Assembly (NCBI GenBank): GCA_022457155.1
Contig: JAJGOT010000451.1
Coordinates: 62,001-126,000, forward strand
Direction of reading: 5' to 3'
DNA from: Cladopsammia gracilis
Taxonomy: Eukaryota; Cnidaria; Anthozoa; Scleractinia; Dendrophylliidae
DNA: 64,000 nucleotides
In this document: positions 52,891-64,000 of the stretch, piece by piece
How the letters are laid out: each line of letters starts with the position of its first letter
How positions within the stretch are numbered: position 1 is the first letter of the stretch
The notes under the pieces: model-generated
The model's database searches: none
Told to the model about the DNA's origin: nothing
Seen by the model: only the letters and a program-made list of their open reading frames with translations
Translations under genes and position numbers: made by a program

Positions 52891-53066
52891 TGCGGGCTTT
52901 TTTTGTATTCAATTATGGAAGCCTTCAGTTTAGGTTTTACAAAGCATTGACTTACTTCATGAAACAGTTAATTTTACCTATAATTTGACATGCGTGAATT
53001 TTACTTGTAATCAAAGGGCTCTTAAAGCCATCTCGTTAATGCGAGAGAATGTAAGGTTAATAAAAA

Positions 53067-53094
53067 ACAACAACAACAACAACAACAACAACAA
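53067..53094. repeat. (CAA)n microsatellite
   Basis: Nine or so CAA units. They give an artificial poly-asparagine stretch in an overlapping frame. Confidence 0.9.
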
Positions 53095-55997
53095 GAATTG
53101 GAAAAGTTGGGTGCCTTTGATAGGTAAATGTAGTAAAGACGTGATAGGTAATATGTGTAAAGCTGCTAAATGGTTTATTGAAGTTGAAAGATTGAAAATA
53201 CCTGTAGGTCTAATCGTAGAGTTAGACATTGCAGTCATAGAGGACTTAAGGGCTCTTTTAGGAGCCACCAAATCAATAAAAGTCATGAGCAACAAAATAA
53301 TCACGAGTATGAATGTAAATAATTTTCATGTTAATTTACAGTATTTATTCAAAATAGTCTTCATTTTACCGTTGAGGGGAAACTTCAACTTGATTATATT
53401 TAGCGAATGAGCCGAGGCCAATTTGGTTGCTACGGGAGAAAATTATGTTGAGGGATGGTGGTGTCAAAACTACTTAGATTCAATCTATCTTACTTAGTTA
53501 ATTTTTCTATGTTTTGTATCAGTCACAGTATTTTAGTAGCAATGACTTGTATGGCATTACAATGGCGATTTTCTTATCGATCGAAATTTGGGAAAGATGT
53601 ACGAAGGTTAAAAAATATTTACTATCTTTATTTATTGATATTTAAACAAAACTAAAACATATTGCAACGATTTTCATTTGGGATTAAAATTGATTTACTA
53701 GCAATGTTTTTAAACAGCCAATTTATATGTGCAGTGTATATGTGGATGTATGAGACAAAACAAGAACTTTGTGCATATGAATAAGTTCAGTAAAAAGACC
53801 AGTAAAAAAGGAATGTTTTATCTAAATACTTCACTAAGGTAGACTATTGTAAAAAAGGCAAATGAAAATATTTTACTTGTCGCTTTTTCCGTCAACTAAA
53901 AAATTGTGTACCTTCGGGCAGAATGGTGTCTCTTGTAGGAATAGAGCTGGTAATTAGATTTCGTTTCCTTTTATAGCCGAAGCTGTTTTCAAAACATCTC
54001 GGCTTAAAGAAGCCTTGGTAAAAACGACATGCGACGTGGCCCCGAAAATTGCCGACATGAGACGTTCTGAACAGCGAGAAGCGGCTCGATTCCGCTTCAA
54101 AAATACGACAAATTACGACAGCGACTTTAGAAGGTTGTGCAATTTACCAATAAAAATTAAACATTATTGACCATATCGTTCATATCAACACCCGACGGCC
54201 AACGGTCTGTTTTAATGATCAATTTGTTATTGAAACGTCTACCAACCTCGTTCCCAAGGCCCCTATCTTCCTCTCTCTTGGATCGGACGTGCAGTTAGAG
54301 TACACCCTAGACTCCCGGTATACACATACATATCCGTGACCTTTGATTTTTGATTTTTTGGCGCAAATTGGTTTTAACAAGTTTAATAATTTTCCTTCGA
54401 GCATTTTTATTTTAAAAAGAGACTTTTCTTTTGATCTTGATGAAAACTTGCACTTTATCAAATAAAGACAAATAAGTGACAGGTCACGCGTGTGGTTTCC
54501 GTTCGAATTACACGCACCGGCTCCCCCGACGGTGTCAATTTGCGCGAGGGCAAAAGTAACGACCCTCCCCTCGGGTGAATGTCGGTCGCTAAGCTTTAGT
54601 ATTCGAATTTCGTGGTACAGCCGTTTGGATCGCGGACAATGGCGAAGCGAAGATGGCCAGAATCGCTCCAAAACGGAGCCCTTTTAGAGCCCGTGAAAGG
54701 GAATTTGGAAGCTAGCACGAATCGCACGGGTAGACATTTAACCTGGCTTTCGCGTGGCGAGGGTTCGCTCAGAGGTCTCCAGCCTTCCCTTCTTTTATAG
54801 TGGATAGTGGGGCGAGTGACAAAAGTTGTAAAAATGCATTTAAACCGGTCAGGATACATCAAGAGACAATAAAGTAAAGGTGAGAAGACTTAAGTGTGTA
54901 ATATTTTCGATTTTTCTATCGCTTATCAATTCCGTGACAAATCGTATTATTACCTAGTATATTTCTTTACTGTGCACTGGATATCACGATTGGTCTGCCT
55001 GTGGGATCATCTAATTTAAATCTTTGATGTGTGCCACAACGCATCGGATAAATGTTTACGCTTATCCGCGTTTGTAGATCTTTATATATAAGATATAAAC
55101 ATCTAAAAATTTTACGGAGATTTTAAAGAAGAAAAGAACTGATCCATGACCTATGGTCGCTACAATGTCTGTCATTGATCGATCAGAGTCCGTTCACGCA
55201 TATTCATTGCTATTTTAAGACTTAAATTCAGTCAGGAAGTCAAGACAAAAAAGTGCATATCCTTAGAATTCCTCTATTCCTCAAAGAAAGAATTAAGCAA
55301 ATATATATTTTTCCAACGTTAATTTCGTTTTTAAGACAGTTTTGAGATTCGCTCTTTCCTGTTCTTTATAATCTTCCGGAAACCGGACATTCCACAAAGA
55401 TAACAAGGTTCGCAGAACATTCATAATCCATCGGATCAACAAAAGCAAAGAAACTTTTGATAACTTAGACGTCAGATGTGGGTGGGCTGAAATATCTGTT
55501 TTCCGCTTAGTTGTCAATGCTTGTTAAAAGGAAATATTTCACGCAGTTGTATGTTGTTATCGATATCGATGTGAAATGTTTTGGAAAGTGAAGCGGACAT
55601 TGATTTTTCTTTTGTGGAGAGTTGAAAAAGAAATGGCTGCATAAGTTAATGTTATACATGAATGGGTTATTTGCGAATATATAGTAGTTCTGTCTTTTTT
55701 TATTCGAAAGTCGAGAGTTTTCTATTTCCGGTATCATGTGTTTAGTAACTATTAGAGATTAAATGGGTCTGCTTTAAACCTCAAAATATAGTGTTGACAG
55801 TGTCTTCTTAACGACCCCCGGGGTCACGACCGCAGCAAAATTTCGTAAAATATTCTATTAAGATCCAAGTCTTATGCGATAGTCATATATTGGGATAGTG
55901 GGATCTTTCAATTGCTTTTTAATAGCTCCTCAGAGTTTATTCCGCGTGTAAGTGTAATGTGTTTCTCGGAGCTAGGCAGTATCTCCATTGTCAGAAG
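53095..55997. other. Intergenic, no supported gene
   Basis: The frame at 52,985-53,410 has poly-Asn from the microsatellite and no domain. A 54-codon frame starting ATGGCGAAGCGAAGATGG at 54,640 has a reasonable start context, but no domain or donor was recognised. Otherwise AT-rich sequence. Confidence 0.4.
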
Positions 55998-56442
55998 CCC
56001 GGGGGGGGCGGGGGTACTCAACAAAGTTTTGTACGGGGATGCTCCGCCCCGAGGTCCAAACCCTTACCCTTTCATATACCGATTTTGACAGAAAAGGTAC
56101 CCCTTTCATATACCTTTCATTGAAAATGGTACCCCTTTCATATACTTTTCAATGAAAATGGTACCCTTTTCAGAGCCTTTACGTGCGTCTGTTTGATATA
56201 TTTTGAAAGGCCATTTTTTTAATACTTAAATGGCAGTTTACCCTACCTTTTTTATTCTTCAACGGCGTGGCTTCGCTTCCCTTTCCTATTCTTCGTGAAA
56301 TCCCTACCCTTTCGTATACTTCAACCCGTGAAATCCCGACCCTTTCATATACCTCTTACCTCAAAAAGGTACCCCTTTCAGGCGGAGCATCCCCGTATAG
56401 CCCATTATAGGGAGTACCCCCCCCCCCCCCCCCTCCCTCGGG
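55998..56442. mobile_element. Fold-back repeat with GGATGCTCCGCCC ends, copy 2
   Basis: Inverted relative to the copy at 3,639-4,030. It starts with a G-run and GGGGTACTCAACAAAGTTTT, continues GTACGGGGATGCTCCGCCCC, and ends GGCGGAGCATCCCCGTATAG, CCCATTATAGGGAGTACC and 17 C. The interior repeats GGTACCCCTTTCATATACC. Confidence 0.7.
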
Positions 56443-57034
56443 GTCAGAAGTATAGCATCATTTCATCCGGTTTGAAATATTTGAATCTCCAGCATGATAG
56501 CTGTACACTCTTTATCAAGTTTCCCGGAAAGTGACATCATGAAACTTAGCGCCCCAATTTCTCAAATTATAAAATTTGTACTAAAGTAATCAAACATGCG
56601 GGATTCCTGACTGCAGTATTTTTCAAAACCTTTTTCTGATCTGAGATACAGGCAAGGTTGTCCGTTGTTGCATTATTATGCAGTATTACTTTATTTTGTA
56701 TTAAATTTTCCACCGCAGAAATATACTCGCGCTGAAAAAAATTACTTGTTTTAATGATGTATATCGGCTTAAGAAGAACTTTTCAACAGTGAATATATTG
56801 CTATCATAACTCCGAGGCGACCGGCACAACAGTCATCTGTATTCCCGATTCAACTCCACACACGTCCTCAAAAGAACCAGAGACTGTTATCATAATACTG
56901 ATACATTTTTACAACAACGTACAATAATTCACTCACTAGTTTTCTCGTTGTTTATGTTCATATTGGTTCCAGAACAGCAACCATATAACTAGGAGAACTA
57001 TACAAACCTCCGGTCAGGAAGTAAAATTGTTTAA
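56443..57034. other. Intergenic, nothing recognised
   Basis: No coding or repeat signal noted. Confidence 0.4.
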
Positions 57035-57036
57035 TA

Positions 57037-57209
57037 GAGCGTATGCACATGACGTCACGGCGGCCATATTGGTGTACCAAAACAATAGAACGGCGGCCAT
57101 GTTGGTGTACCAAAACAATCCTGTGGGATTTGAACGCTTTTCTTATGTTAACACTTTCTTTTGTTCCAATAAATTTGCATAGCTGCTTGCCACGTGAGTG
57201 CATACGCTC
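57037..57209. mobile_element. MITE, TA target, GAGCGTATGCAC ends
   Basis: GAGCGTATGCAC after TA and GTGCATACGCTC before TA. It contains a duplicated CGGCGGCCATRTTGGTGTAC block with CAAAACAAT. 173 bp. Confidence 0.75.
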
Positions 57210-58184
57210 TATACCGATGCCTTGGATTTTATTTATACTTGACCAGAAATCCGCAAACATTTCCTCCCAGCAGAAATTTTAGCTGTCCCGACGCGCAAAA
57301 ATTTCCTCCCGCAAAACAAATTCAGTCGGACAATCCGAAAAATTTCCTTGTGCACGGTAGCTAAACCAATAAAACTATGACGTCTTTTCCATACTATTGC
57401 ATACAAACGCAAAGTTCAAATAACCGCATCCCCAAGGGTAAGATGAAACCTGAGATAAATTAACCCTTGGGAAGGCCCCAAACCCAAGGTGTGTGTAACC
57501 ACAACTCAATAGAAAAAAACGCAAAGTTCATGCTATTTTGCTCTGCCATACCGCTCATATTAACACACAAACTTTCCTGTCCCATTTAACTTTCTTATAA
57601 CCTCTCCATTAGTAAAATACACCGTGAAATTCTCAAACTACGTTTCCCAAGAAAACGCATTTAACCTATTTTTACCCTTTTAAAGTAGCTATAATGGCTT
57701 TACGACAAATGATTGAAACTGATAGGTAACGTGAGATATCGAAATTTAAGAAGGACTAATACCTTTGCGGTAACGTAATGTGAGATATGACAAGTTCATC
57801 ACAAGTTCTGACATCCCAATACCCTAGGGAAATTAACAATAGGTCCGGGGGTGCTCCCAAACATTTTAGTGGCAGTATGTGACGCCCTTCTTGAAATCCT
57901 AACCGCTTTAACCAACCATATCCTCAATGCCCTAATATAGCTTCTATAAAGAAGGAACAAGAAACCCCCCCGGACAAAAGTCCACAAAATTTTGTTAACA
58001 ACTTTTGTCCCTTTTTAGTACTCGACTTCGAAATCTCGCTTAATGCGCAAGCGCATTAACGAGATAAAAAAAATAACCATATTACTGTAATCTTTTACAT
58101 TTTTTTTTATGTAGAAACGATGTTTGGCAATTTTTAGCCATAAAATGCGGATTTCTTCCAAAAAGTACAACTTTAGAATATCCC
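57210..58184. other. Dispersed repeat fragments
   Basis: 57,245-57,365 holds a fragment of the CGCAAAA TIR family (CAAAAATTTCCTCCCGCAAA). 57,423-57,505 is the second copy of the 38,433-38,526 repeat. No gene. Confidence 0.5.
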
Positions 58185-58191
58185 ATCTTAC

Positions 58192-59520
58192 CACAGGGAG
58201 CCCAAACGCTTTATCGGCTGTAACATAATCATTTAATAAAATATTGTTATTTACCTGTTTTCCTGTGTCTTTTTGAGTCGTTTTGGAAGGGATTTGAATC
58301 AGAGCGAAGACGGTTGACCTTGCACGTTTCAAATATTATCTTGTCTACCGCTTTGTAAATACGACGCGCCTATTACGTCTCAAGTTTCCATTATTATTAA
58401 CTCAAGTTCCCATTATTATTAACTATTAACTCTCCAGTAAGAGAGAAAGAGAGCAAGGGATGAAACTAAAATGAGGGCAGTTTTATTTTGAAGCATAATT
58501 ATCTTGTTACTGATCAATTTCAGCTAGAACTTCACACCTCGATTTATTAAAGGGTGAATAATCATGTTAGGCATGATTTGTTTGTTGGGACGCCCGTTTT
58601 CCTGCTTAGTTTTGGGTTGTTTTTAGATGCGGCTTTTCGTGCGATCTGTGACTACACTTGACTTGACCGGAAGTGATTTTATACTTGTGAGCATGTCCTT
58701 CAATAAAGTGGTTTTATTGTTCTCGTGACAGACGCTTTTGTTTTCATTTGACAGCCGCATATGTTGGAAATATAGAACAGAACATTCCACGCGGAATACA
58801 CGGTCTTGACGCGAGATAAATCTACCGCTCGTGTATCAGTGTTTGATCTAGATTGCTCGGTATAAATACACGGCATACACAGCAAATGGAGAAATATTTA
58901 TTCACTGATTTATTTTCTATAATCGCGGCCGGGACCAAAAGCTGAGCGATCCCTTGGCTAAAATATGTTCTGGTTGTCCACATGAATTTGTGTTCTTAAC
59001 TGGCAAAGAACCGAGCAAAACAAAATGGAAATATTACTTGACTCACCAGTAAACAACATTAAAATTGCCCGGCACTGGACCTTGATTTGAGCGGAAATCG
59101 CTTGTCCTAAAAATTGTAGTCAAAGGCTGCCGGCCGTTGGCTCGTGTTTCCTCGCGCATATCCACGCGCGAGACTGGTCACCTCAACTGTAGTCACAGAT
59201 TGTACGAACGCTCTCAGTAAGTTTCACCCCTTGTTCTCTTCTCTCTTCTCGCGGCCGTTAAATTGAAACCCGAGATTCTACCCCGAGGAGAGTTAATAGT
59301 TAATAATAATGGGAGTTCGAGTTAATAATAATGGAAACTTGAGACTTAATAGGCGCGTCGTCGGCAGACAAGATAATATTTGAAACGTGCAAGGTCAACC
59401 GTCTTCGCTCTGATTCAAATCCTTTCCAAAACGACTAAAAAAGACACAGGAAAACAGGTAAATAACCATATTTTATTAAATGATTATGTTACAGCCGATA
59501 AAGCGTTTGGGCTCCCTGTG
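58192..59520. mobile_element. Long-TIR transposon, 7-bp target duplication
   Basis: Inverted arms of about 235-245 bp (58,192-58,435 and 59,288-59,520) start CACAGGGAGCCCAAACGC and are nearly identical. ATCTTAC flanks both sides (58,185-58,191 and 59,521-59,527). The joined flanks match an uninterrupted paralogue at 40,801-40,833, which confirms the boundaries. The 850-bp centre has no coding sequence. Superfamily unclear. Confidence 0.85.
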
Positions 59521-59527
59521 ATCTTAC

Positions 59528-59713
59528 TTTGGAACGTCTTCTTCGGCTTCTGAATTCTTATTGGATATTGCACGAAAGAATGCGCATAAATTAAAAGTGC
59601 TCTCATTTGATTGGATAATCAGTGCACGAAAGAATGAGAATTAATTGAAAGTGGTCACACTTTTGGGCGCCGCACTGTAAGAGCTTCGTCTCGTTTCACT
59701 GGTCACGAAAGAA
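59528..59713 (+). promoter_or_regulatory. Possible promoter region of the 59.7-kb gene
   Basis: Immediately upstream of the signal-peptide exon. Two ATTGG/CCAAT-type boxes (59,558 and 59,610) lie within a short direct repeat (TGCACGAAAGAATG at two places). No clear TATA box; an assignment by position only. Confidence 0.3.
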
Positions 59714-59768
59714 ATGGCAACACTTTGTTTTGTTCTTGTTTCGATAATTCATCTTGCATTTTACTCAG
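59714..59768 (+). CDS. Signal-peptide first exon of a secreted or membrane protein
   Basis: The ATG opens MATLCFVLVSIIHLAFYSG, a textbook signal peptide: short n-region, a hydrophobic core of about 14 residues and a small-residue end. It runs directly into a strong donor CAG|gtaagtaat. The intron phase is 1, the usual junction between signal peptide and extracellular modules such as Ig or EGF domains. The following exons are not found: the sequence downstream is tandem arrays and intron-like to the window end at 64,000. Identity unknown. Confidence 0.6.
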
Positions 59769-59999
59769 GTAAGTAATAATGGTATATTGTTGGTTGACTT
59801 TTTTTTCACCAGTTAAAATTTACAATACACTGTTACTGATGGAGCTGTCATGTCAAACCCTTTCAAACCCAAATATTAATCGGGCAACTATGAGTAAATA
59901 ACGCTTCAACATTTGCTGTCTGTCACAATAACAGACCTTATTTTTCACCTAGCTCGGTTTTCTGTGTTCTTTTCACACTCATGTCCAATACTGTCACAC

Positions 60000-60490
60000 T
60001 GATACGGACCGTGAGTAAAAGTTGACGGTCCGTACAAAACGTACGGATCGAGTGTCATCCTCGCTTACGGTCCGTAACCTTCTAACTTTACGTAACTATA
60101 CGGTCCGTGTTCTGTCTGTATACGGAGCGTGCATCTCATTATCACACTCAGTCAGTGTGAATAATTTTTTACTATCGGTACGATTCGTACAAACCGTACG
60201 TTTCGCACGGAACGTTATCCTTGCTTACGGTCCGTGTTCTGTCTGTATACGGAACATGCATCTCATTATCACACTCAGTCAGTGTGAATAACTTTTTACT
60301 GTCCATACGATTTGTACGAACCGTACGTTTCGAACGGAACGTAATCCTTGCTTACGGTCCGTGTTCTGTCTGTATACGGAACGTGCATCTCATTATCACA
60401 CTCAGTCACTGTGAATAACTTTTTACTGTCCATACGATTCGTACGAACCGTACGTTTCGTCCGGAACGTAATCCTTGCTTACGGAGCGTG
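60000..60490. repeat. 127-bp tandem repeat
   Basis: TCTGTCTGTATACGG recurs at 60,111, 60,238 and 60,365, an exact 127-bp period, with about 3.5 copies. Units contain TACGGTCCGTGTTCTG, ACACTCAGTCAGTGTGAA palindromes and CGTACGAACCGTACG-like inverted words. Overlapping frames are repeat translations. Confidence 0.9.
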
Positions 60491-61985
60491 CATATATCTC
60501 GTTCTGTAAGCGTGAGGCGGCAAACAACGCGCCACTGCACTAAATATCTATCTTACTGTGCTACGCTTTCAAATATAAACAAACACGTGAGCCGAAAACT
60601 AAACCGAACATACACGCGAGAGGAAATAAGGAACCTACACATATATCTCGTTCTTTAAGCGTGAGGCGACAAACAGCGCGCCACTACACCAAATATCTAT
60701 TTTGCTACGTCAGATATAAACAAACACGCGAGCCGAAAACTAAACCCGAATATACACGCGAGAGGAAATAAGGAATCTACACATATATCTCGTTCTTTAA
60801 GCGTGAGGCGACAAACAGCGCGCTACTACACCAAATATCTATTTTGCTACGATACGCTTTCAAATATAAACAAACACGCGAGCCGAAAACTAAACCCCAA
60901 CATACACGCGAGAAGAAATAAGGAACCTACACATATATCTCGTTCTTTAAGCGTGAGGCGACAAACAGCGCGCCACTACACCAAATATCTATTTTGCTAA
61001 GCCGAAAACTAAACCCCAACATACACGCGAGAAGAAATAATGAACCTACACATATATCTCGTTCTTTAAGCGTGAGGCGACAAACAGCGCGCCACTACAC
61101 CAAATATCTATTTTGCTACGATACGCTTTCAAATATAAACAAACACGCGAGCCGAAAACTAAACCCGAACATACACGCGAGAAGAAATAAGGAATCTACA
61201 CATATATCTCGTTCTTTAAGCGTGAGGCGACAAACAGCGCGCCACTACACCAAATATCTATTTTGCTACGATACGCTTTCAAATATAAACAAACACGCGA
61301 GCCGAAAACTAAACCCGAATATACACGCGAGAGGAAATAAGGAACCTACACGCGACAAATAACGTGCCACGACACCAAATATCTATTTTGCTACGATACG
61401 CTTTCAAATATAAACAAACACGCGAGCCGAAACTAAACCCGAACATACACGCGAGAAGAAATAAGGAATCTACACATATATCTCGTTCTTTAAGCGTGAG
61501 GCGACAAACAGTGCGCCACTACACCAAATATCTATTTTGCTACGATACGCTTTCAAATATAAACAAACACGCGAGCCGAAAACTAAACCCGAACATACAC
61601 GCGAGAGGAAATAAGGAACCTACACGCGACAAATAACGTGCCACGACACCAAATATCTATTTTGCTACGATACGCTTTCAAATATAAACAAACACGCGAG
61701 CCGAAACTAAACCCGAACATACACGCGAGAAGAAATAAGGAATCTACACATATATCTCGTTCTTTAAGCGTGAGGCGACAAACAGTGCGCCACTACACCA
61801 AATATCTATTTTGCTACGATACGCTTTCAAATATAAACAAACACGCGAGCCGAAAACTAAACCCGAACATACACGCGAGAGGAAATAAGGAACCTACACG
61901 CGACAAATAACGTGCCACTACACCAAATATCTATTTTGCTACGATACGCTTTCACAAACACACGAGCCGAAAAAATAAACCCGAA
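60490..61985. repeat. 150-bp tandem array with 274-bp higher-order unit
   Basis: The core GTTCTTTAAGCGTGAGGCG occurs (from its G) at 60,501 (variant), 60,650, 60,792, 60,942, 61,061, 61,211, 61,485 and 61,759. Early spacings are 142-150 bp with one 119-bp deletion unit. The last spacings are exactly 274 bp, a dimer of a full 150-bp and a shortened 124-bp repeat (CACGCGACAAATAACGTGCC). Because 150 is a multiple of three, repeated peptides (KHASRKLNPNIHARRNKEPT) appear in an open frame, but they are not evidence of a gene. Confidence 0.92.
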
Positions 61986-62500
61986 TATTCACGCGAGAGA
62001 AATGAAGAAAATGCATATCTATTTCTTTCTTTACCGTTCAAACGAATGCAACATATACATTACGACAAAACGGACAACTTTCGCGACATTAGCAAGGAGG
62101 CGCGAGTCAATATTAGCGCCGGGAGGCGTTAAATCAAAACACGCCTCTCCACCAAACATAAGTATGCACGATTCAAACCATATAAAAATTAACAATCACC
62201 CTTCCCATGATCGAAACAACAGTCAGAATATACATTCATTTATTCATTTATTGTAGCACACTTATCACATATCAAATCAATAATGTCATTCACTTTTAGT
62301 TTAGTAAACTGCCTTCACATCCATTTAGTTCATCTCCGTTTCACTTCTTTTTTGGCAGGCCATTTAAATATAGCACTTTGTTATAGTCAATGTCAAAATA
62401 AAACCAGGAAAGCCGCTTTTGATCCCCATTGTTCAAGATAAAATCTATCTGCCTTGCTCTTTTCTCAGCTCCTTCGATTTCAAGGCCGCTCATCTCCTTC
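61986..62500. other. Intron-like or intergenic, nothing recognised
   Basis: No domain-bearing frame. AT-rich sequence after the tandem array. Confidence 0.4.
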
Positions 62501-62502
62501 CG

Positions 62503-62550
62503 CCGGGCATTTGTCGGGCATTTGTCGGGCATTTGTCGGGCATTTGTCGT
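62503..62550. repeat. 11-bp tandem repeat CGGGCATTTGT x4
   Basis: Four perfect units, followed by T/A homopolymers and by GCAAATGCCCCACGGTGGGG palindromes. A related CAAATGCCCC motif recurs at 63,228-63,330. Confidence 0.85.
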
Positions 62551-63900
62551 TTTTTTTTTTAAAAAAAAGTTGCAAATGCCCCACGGTGGGGTCAGCTTTT
62601 ATGTACAAATCCCCACGGTGGGGCATCTGAAAGAGTGCAAGTGCCCGACCCATGGGACAAGAACGAAATTTTTATTTCAATGATTATTGATGGAAGCAAT
62701 AATTGCTCACAAATAAATGGATCTTTATTCATGCTAGGAATTCTTTCGTTCTACCAATCCGTTCCCGCATTCGTTCTAAATATTTGTGTTATGTTTCCGC
62801 AAAACTTTGTCGATTCTCGTTGTTGATGTTATTAATTTTGATTAAAATTATGCTTACGTTCAATCCATTTACACGGTAAGGTCGCCGTTGATTGAGACGC
62901 TTTTTCAAGTGAAGTTGCTATTGAATTTTTAAATAGCCAGATTCTTCTGTTGCGACATATCATGATGGAAAGACACCAAGGCCACGAATGTTGGCAAATA
63001 AGACGTCAACAAAACTTGAAAATTTGCCGTTATATAGATATCTTCTGTGGCACTTGAAAGGTAAGGCAATAGGTGGCTTGTTTTGAAAATTGTGTGAAAC
63101 TTTAATATTTTCACATGAAAAGTGCAGGACTGAAACGACATTTATCAACTCAGTTTTTATAATCAGAAAAATTAAAAATAAACAACGAAGCATGTACGAA
63201 TTTTAATATCCATAAGATAACGTTGTTTTGACAATGCCCCACCCCCGGGATGACCTATTTTAGCAAATGCCCCATCCTTGGGAAGGAAAAGTTATAAAAT
63301 GCGCGACAAATGCCCCGGGGGAGGGGGAATGAGCGGGCTTGGAATTGACGGAGCCATAATCCACTCTGCAATCAATGTGGACTCAGCATCCATTGCCTAT
63401 AAAAAATAACACCATCTTGAAGGTTTCCGTATCGCCCAGTGGCTTCTTCCAAAATACTATCCTCATCTCCATTGGCCATGCACGCATCTCCATTCAACAC
63501 TTTAACCAGTTCTTTTCTTTCCTCCTCGGCAATAGCAACACTTATTTCTCGCCCTCGTCCCCATGACTTTCGGCTTTCTTTTTAAAATTATCACACATCA
63601 CTGAAAACATATTCCATTCATCTAAACAAATGTGCCGCCATCATCAAAGGCCAGCATCAATATTGATCGACCATTTATCTTCTTTTTTTTCAGCAAAGAA
63701 TTTTATTTTTTTTCCAATTTAATACGCCCCGTTATAGCTTTCACGGAACGTGACTGTGCGTGTATATTGGACAACCCTCTCTTTTCAGGGGAATATATCA
63801 CATAACACCGTTCATTACAGTGTCTGAAAAGCTGGGTGCGGCTTTGATTGTAACAGGGGAGAGGCGGGGCTGAAAACAATAGCTGATAACAATAGCAAAA
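62551..63900. other. Unassigned, with CAAATGCCCC repeat relatives
   Basis: 62,575-62,660 and 63,230-63,330 share CAAATGCCCCA words and may be one dispersed repeat. No gene is supported. Confidence 0.4.
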
Positions 63901-63904
63901 CAAA

Positions 63905-63992
63905 GGATTATATATTCCCCTCAACATATTCCCCTCAACATATTCCCCCAACATATTCCCCTCGCCTTAGTCCCCTCGACTTATTCACCTCA
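63905..63992. repeat. Short tandem ATATTCCCCTCAAC
   Basis: About five degenerate units of 14-15 bp at the right edge of the window. Confidence 0.8.
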
Positions 63993-64000
63993 TAATAGAA

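Noticed and set aside
52985..53410. 141-codon plus-strand frame with poly-Asn
   Set aside because: The length depends on a (CAA)n microsatellite; the rest has no recognisable motif.
54640..54801. 54-codon ATG frame (MAKRRWPESLQNGALL...)
   Set aside because: Reasonable start context, but short, no donor before the stop, no recognised domain.
60803..62256. Plus-strand repeat protein (KLNPNIHARRNKEPT units)
   Set aside because: The period of the DNA array is a multiple of three in its first part, which keeps a frame open by chance. The frame breaks where the period becomes 274 bp.

Overview
The window is eukaryotic, AT-rich, intron-bearing and crowded with transposons. The mix points to an anthozoan cnidarian, most likely a stony coral. 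The clues are immunoglobulin-fold exons with phase-1 introns, a BEL/Pao LTR retrotransposon, Penelope-like elements with a GIY-YIG domain, hAT, MULE-like and TA- or TTAA-target elements, tRNA-derived SINEs, and many minisatellites. The organism is an inference; no diagnostic host gene is complete here. Many of the open frames in the window begin at TTG or GTG and are noise or translated repeats.

Layout. 1-6.5 kb: a minus-strand gene with three Ig-like exons (1068-1403, 2902-3219, 6219-6482), all phase 1 at both ends, separated by transposon-filled introns; a LINE reverse-transcriptase relic lies at the left edge. 7-9 kb: a TTAA-target element and other dispersed repeats. 10-20.7 kb: a probable single 10.7-kb CACTA-like (EnSpm-like) transposon with CACTG/CACAG ends, a TTA target duplication and minisatellite arrays in inverted orientation just inside each end. 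Its interior holds candidate minus-strand exons, a head-to-head pair of Penelope-like fragments and two MITEs. 21.7-26.1 kb: a GIY-YIG retroelement relic, a nest of fold-back elements (22.7-24.2 kb), a TA-target element inserted into a TTAA-target element, and a pentanucleotide satellite. 26.5-30.6 kb: a decayed BEL/Pao pol fragment and a decayed hAT element with an exact 8-bp target duplication. 31-34 kb: a Gag-like N-terminal fragment, an element packed with ATCGAT palindromes and a MULE-like long-TIR element. 35-44 kb: a second inverted Penelope pair, a LINE 3' end, nested palindromes, SINE sequence and small TIR elements. 44,773-51,280: an almost intact BEL/Pao element with 341-bp LTRs that differ at about three positions. 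52-57 kb: minisatellite and repeats. 58-64 kb: a 1.33-kb long-TIR element, a plus-strand signal-peptide exon (59,714-59,768) and two tandem arrays with unit lengths of 127 bp and 150/274 bp.

Only three groups look like host coding sequence: the Ig exons, the signal-peptide exon and, less surely, the small exons inside the CACTA-like element. The rest is mobile DNA at different stages of decay. The most unusual structures are the 10.7-kb element with inverted higher-order minisatellites, the paired Penelope fragments sharing one 13-bp target duplication with hammerhead-like motifs, and a 31-nt internally templated duplication that breaks the BEL gag frame. I see no operon, CRISPR array or prokaryote-type system.
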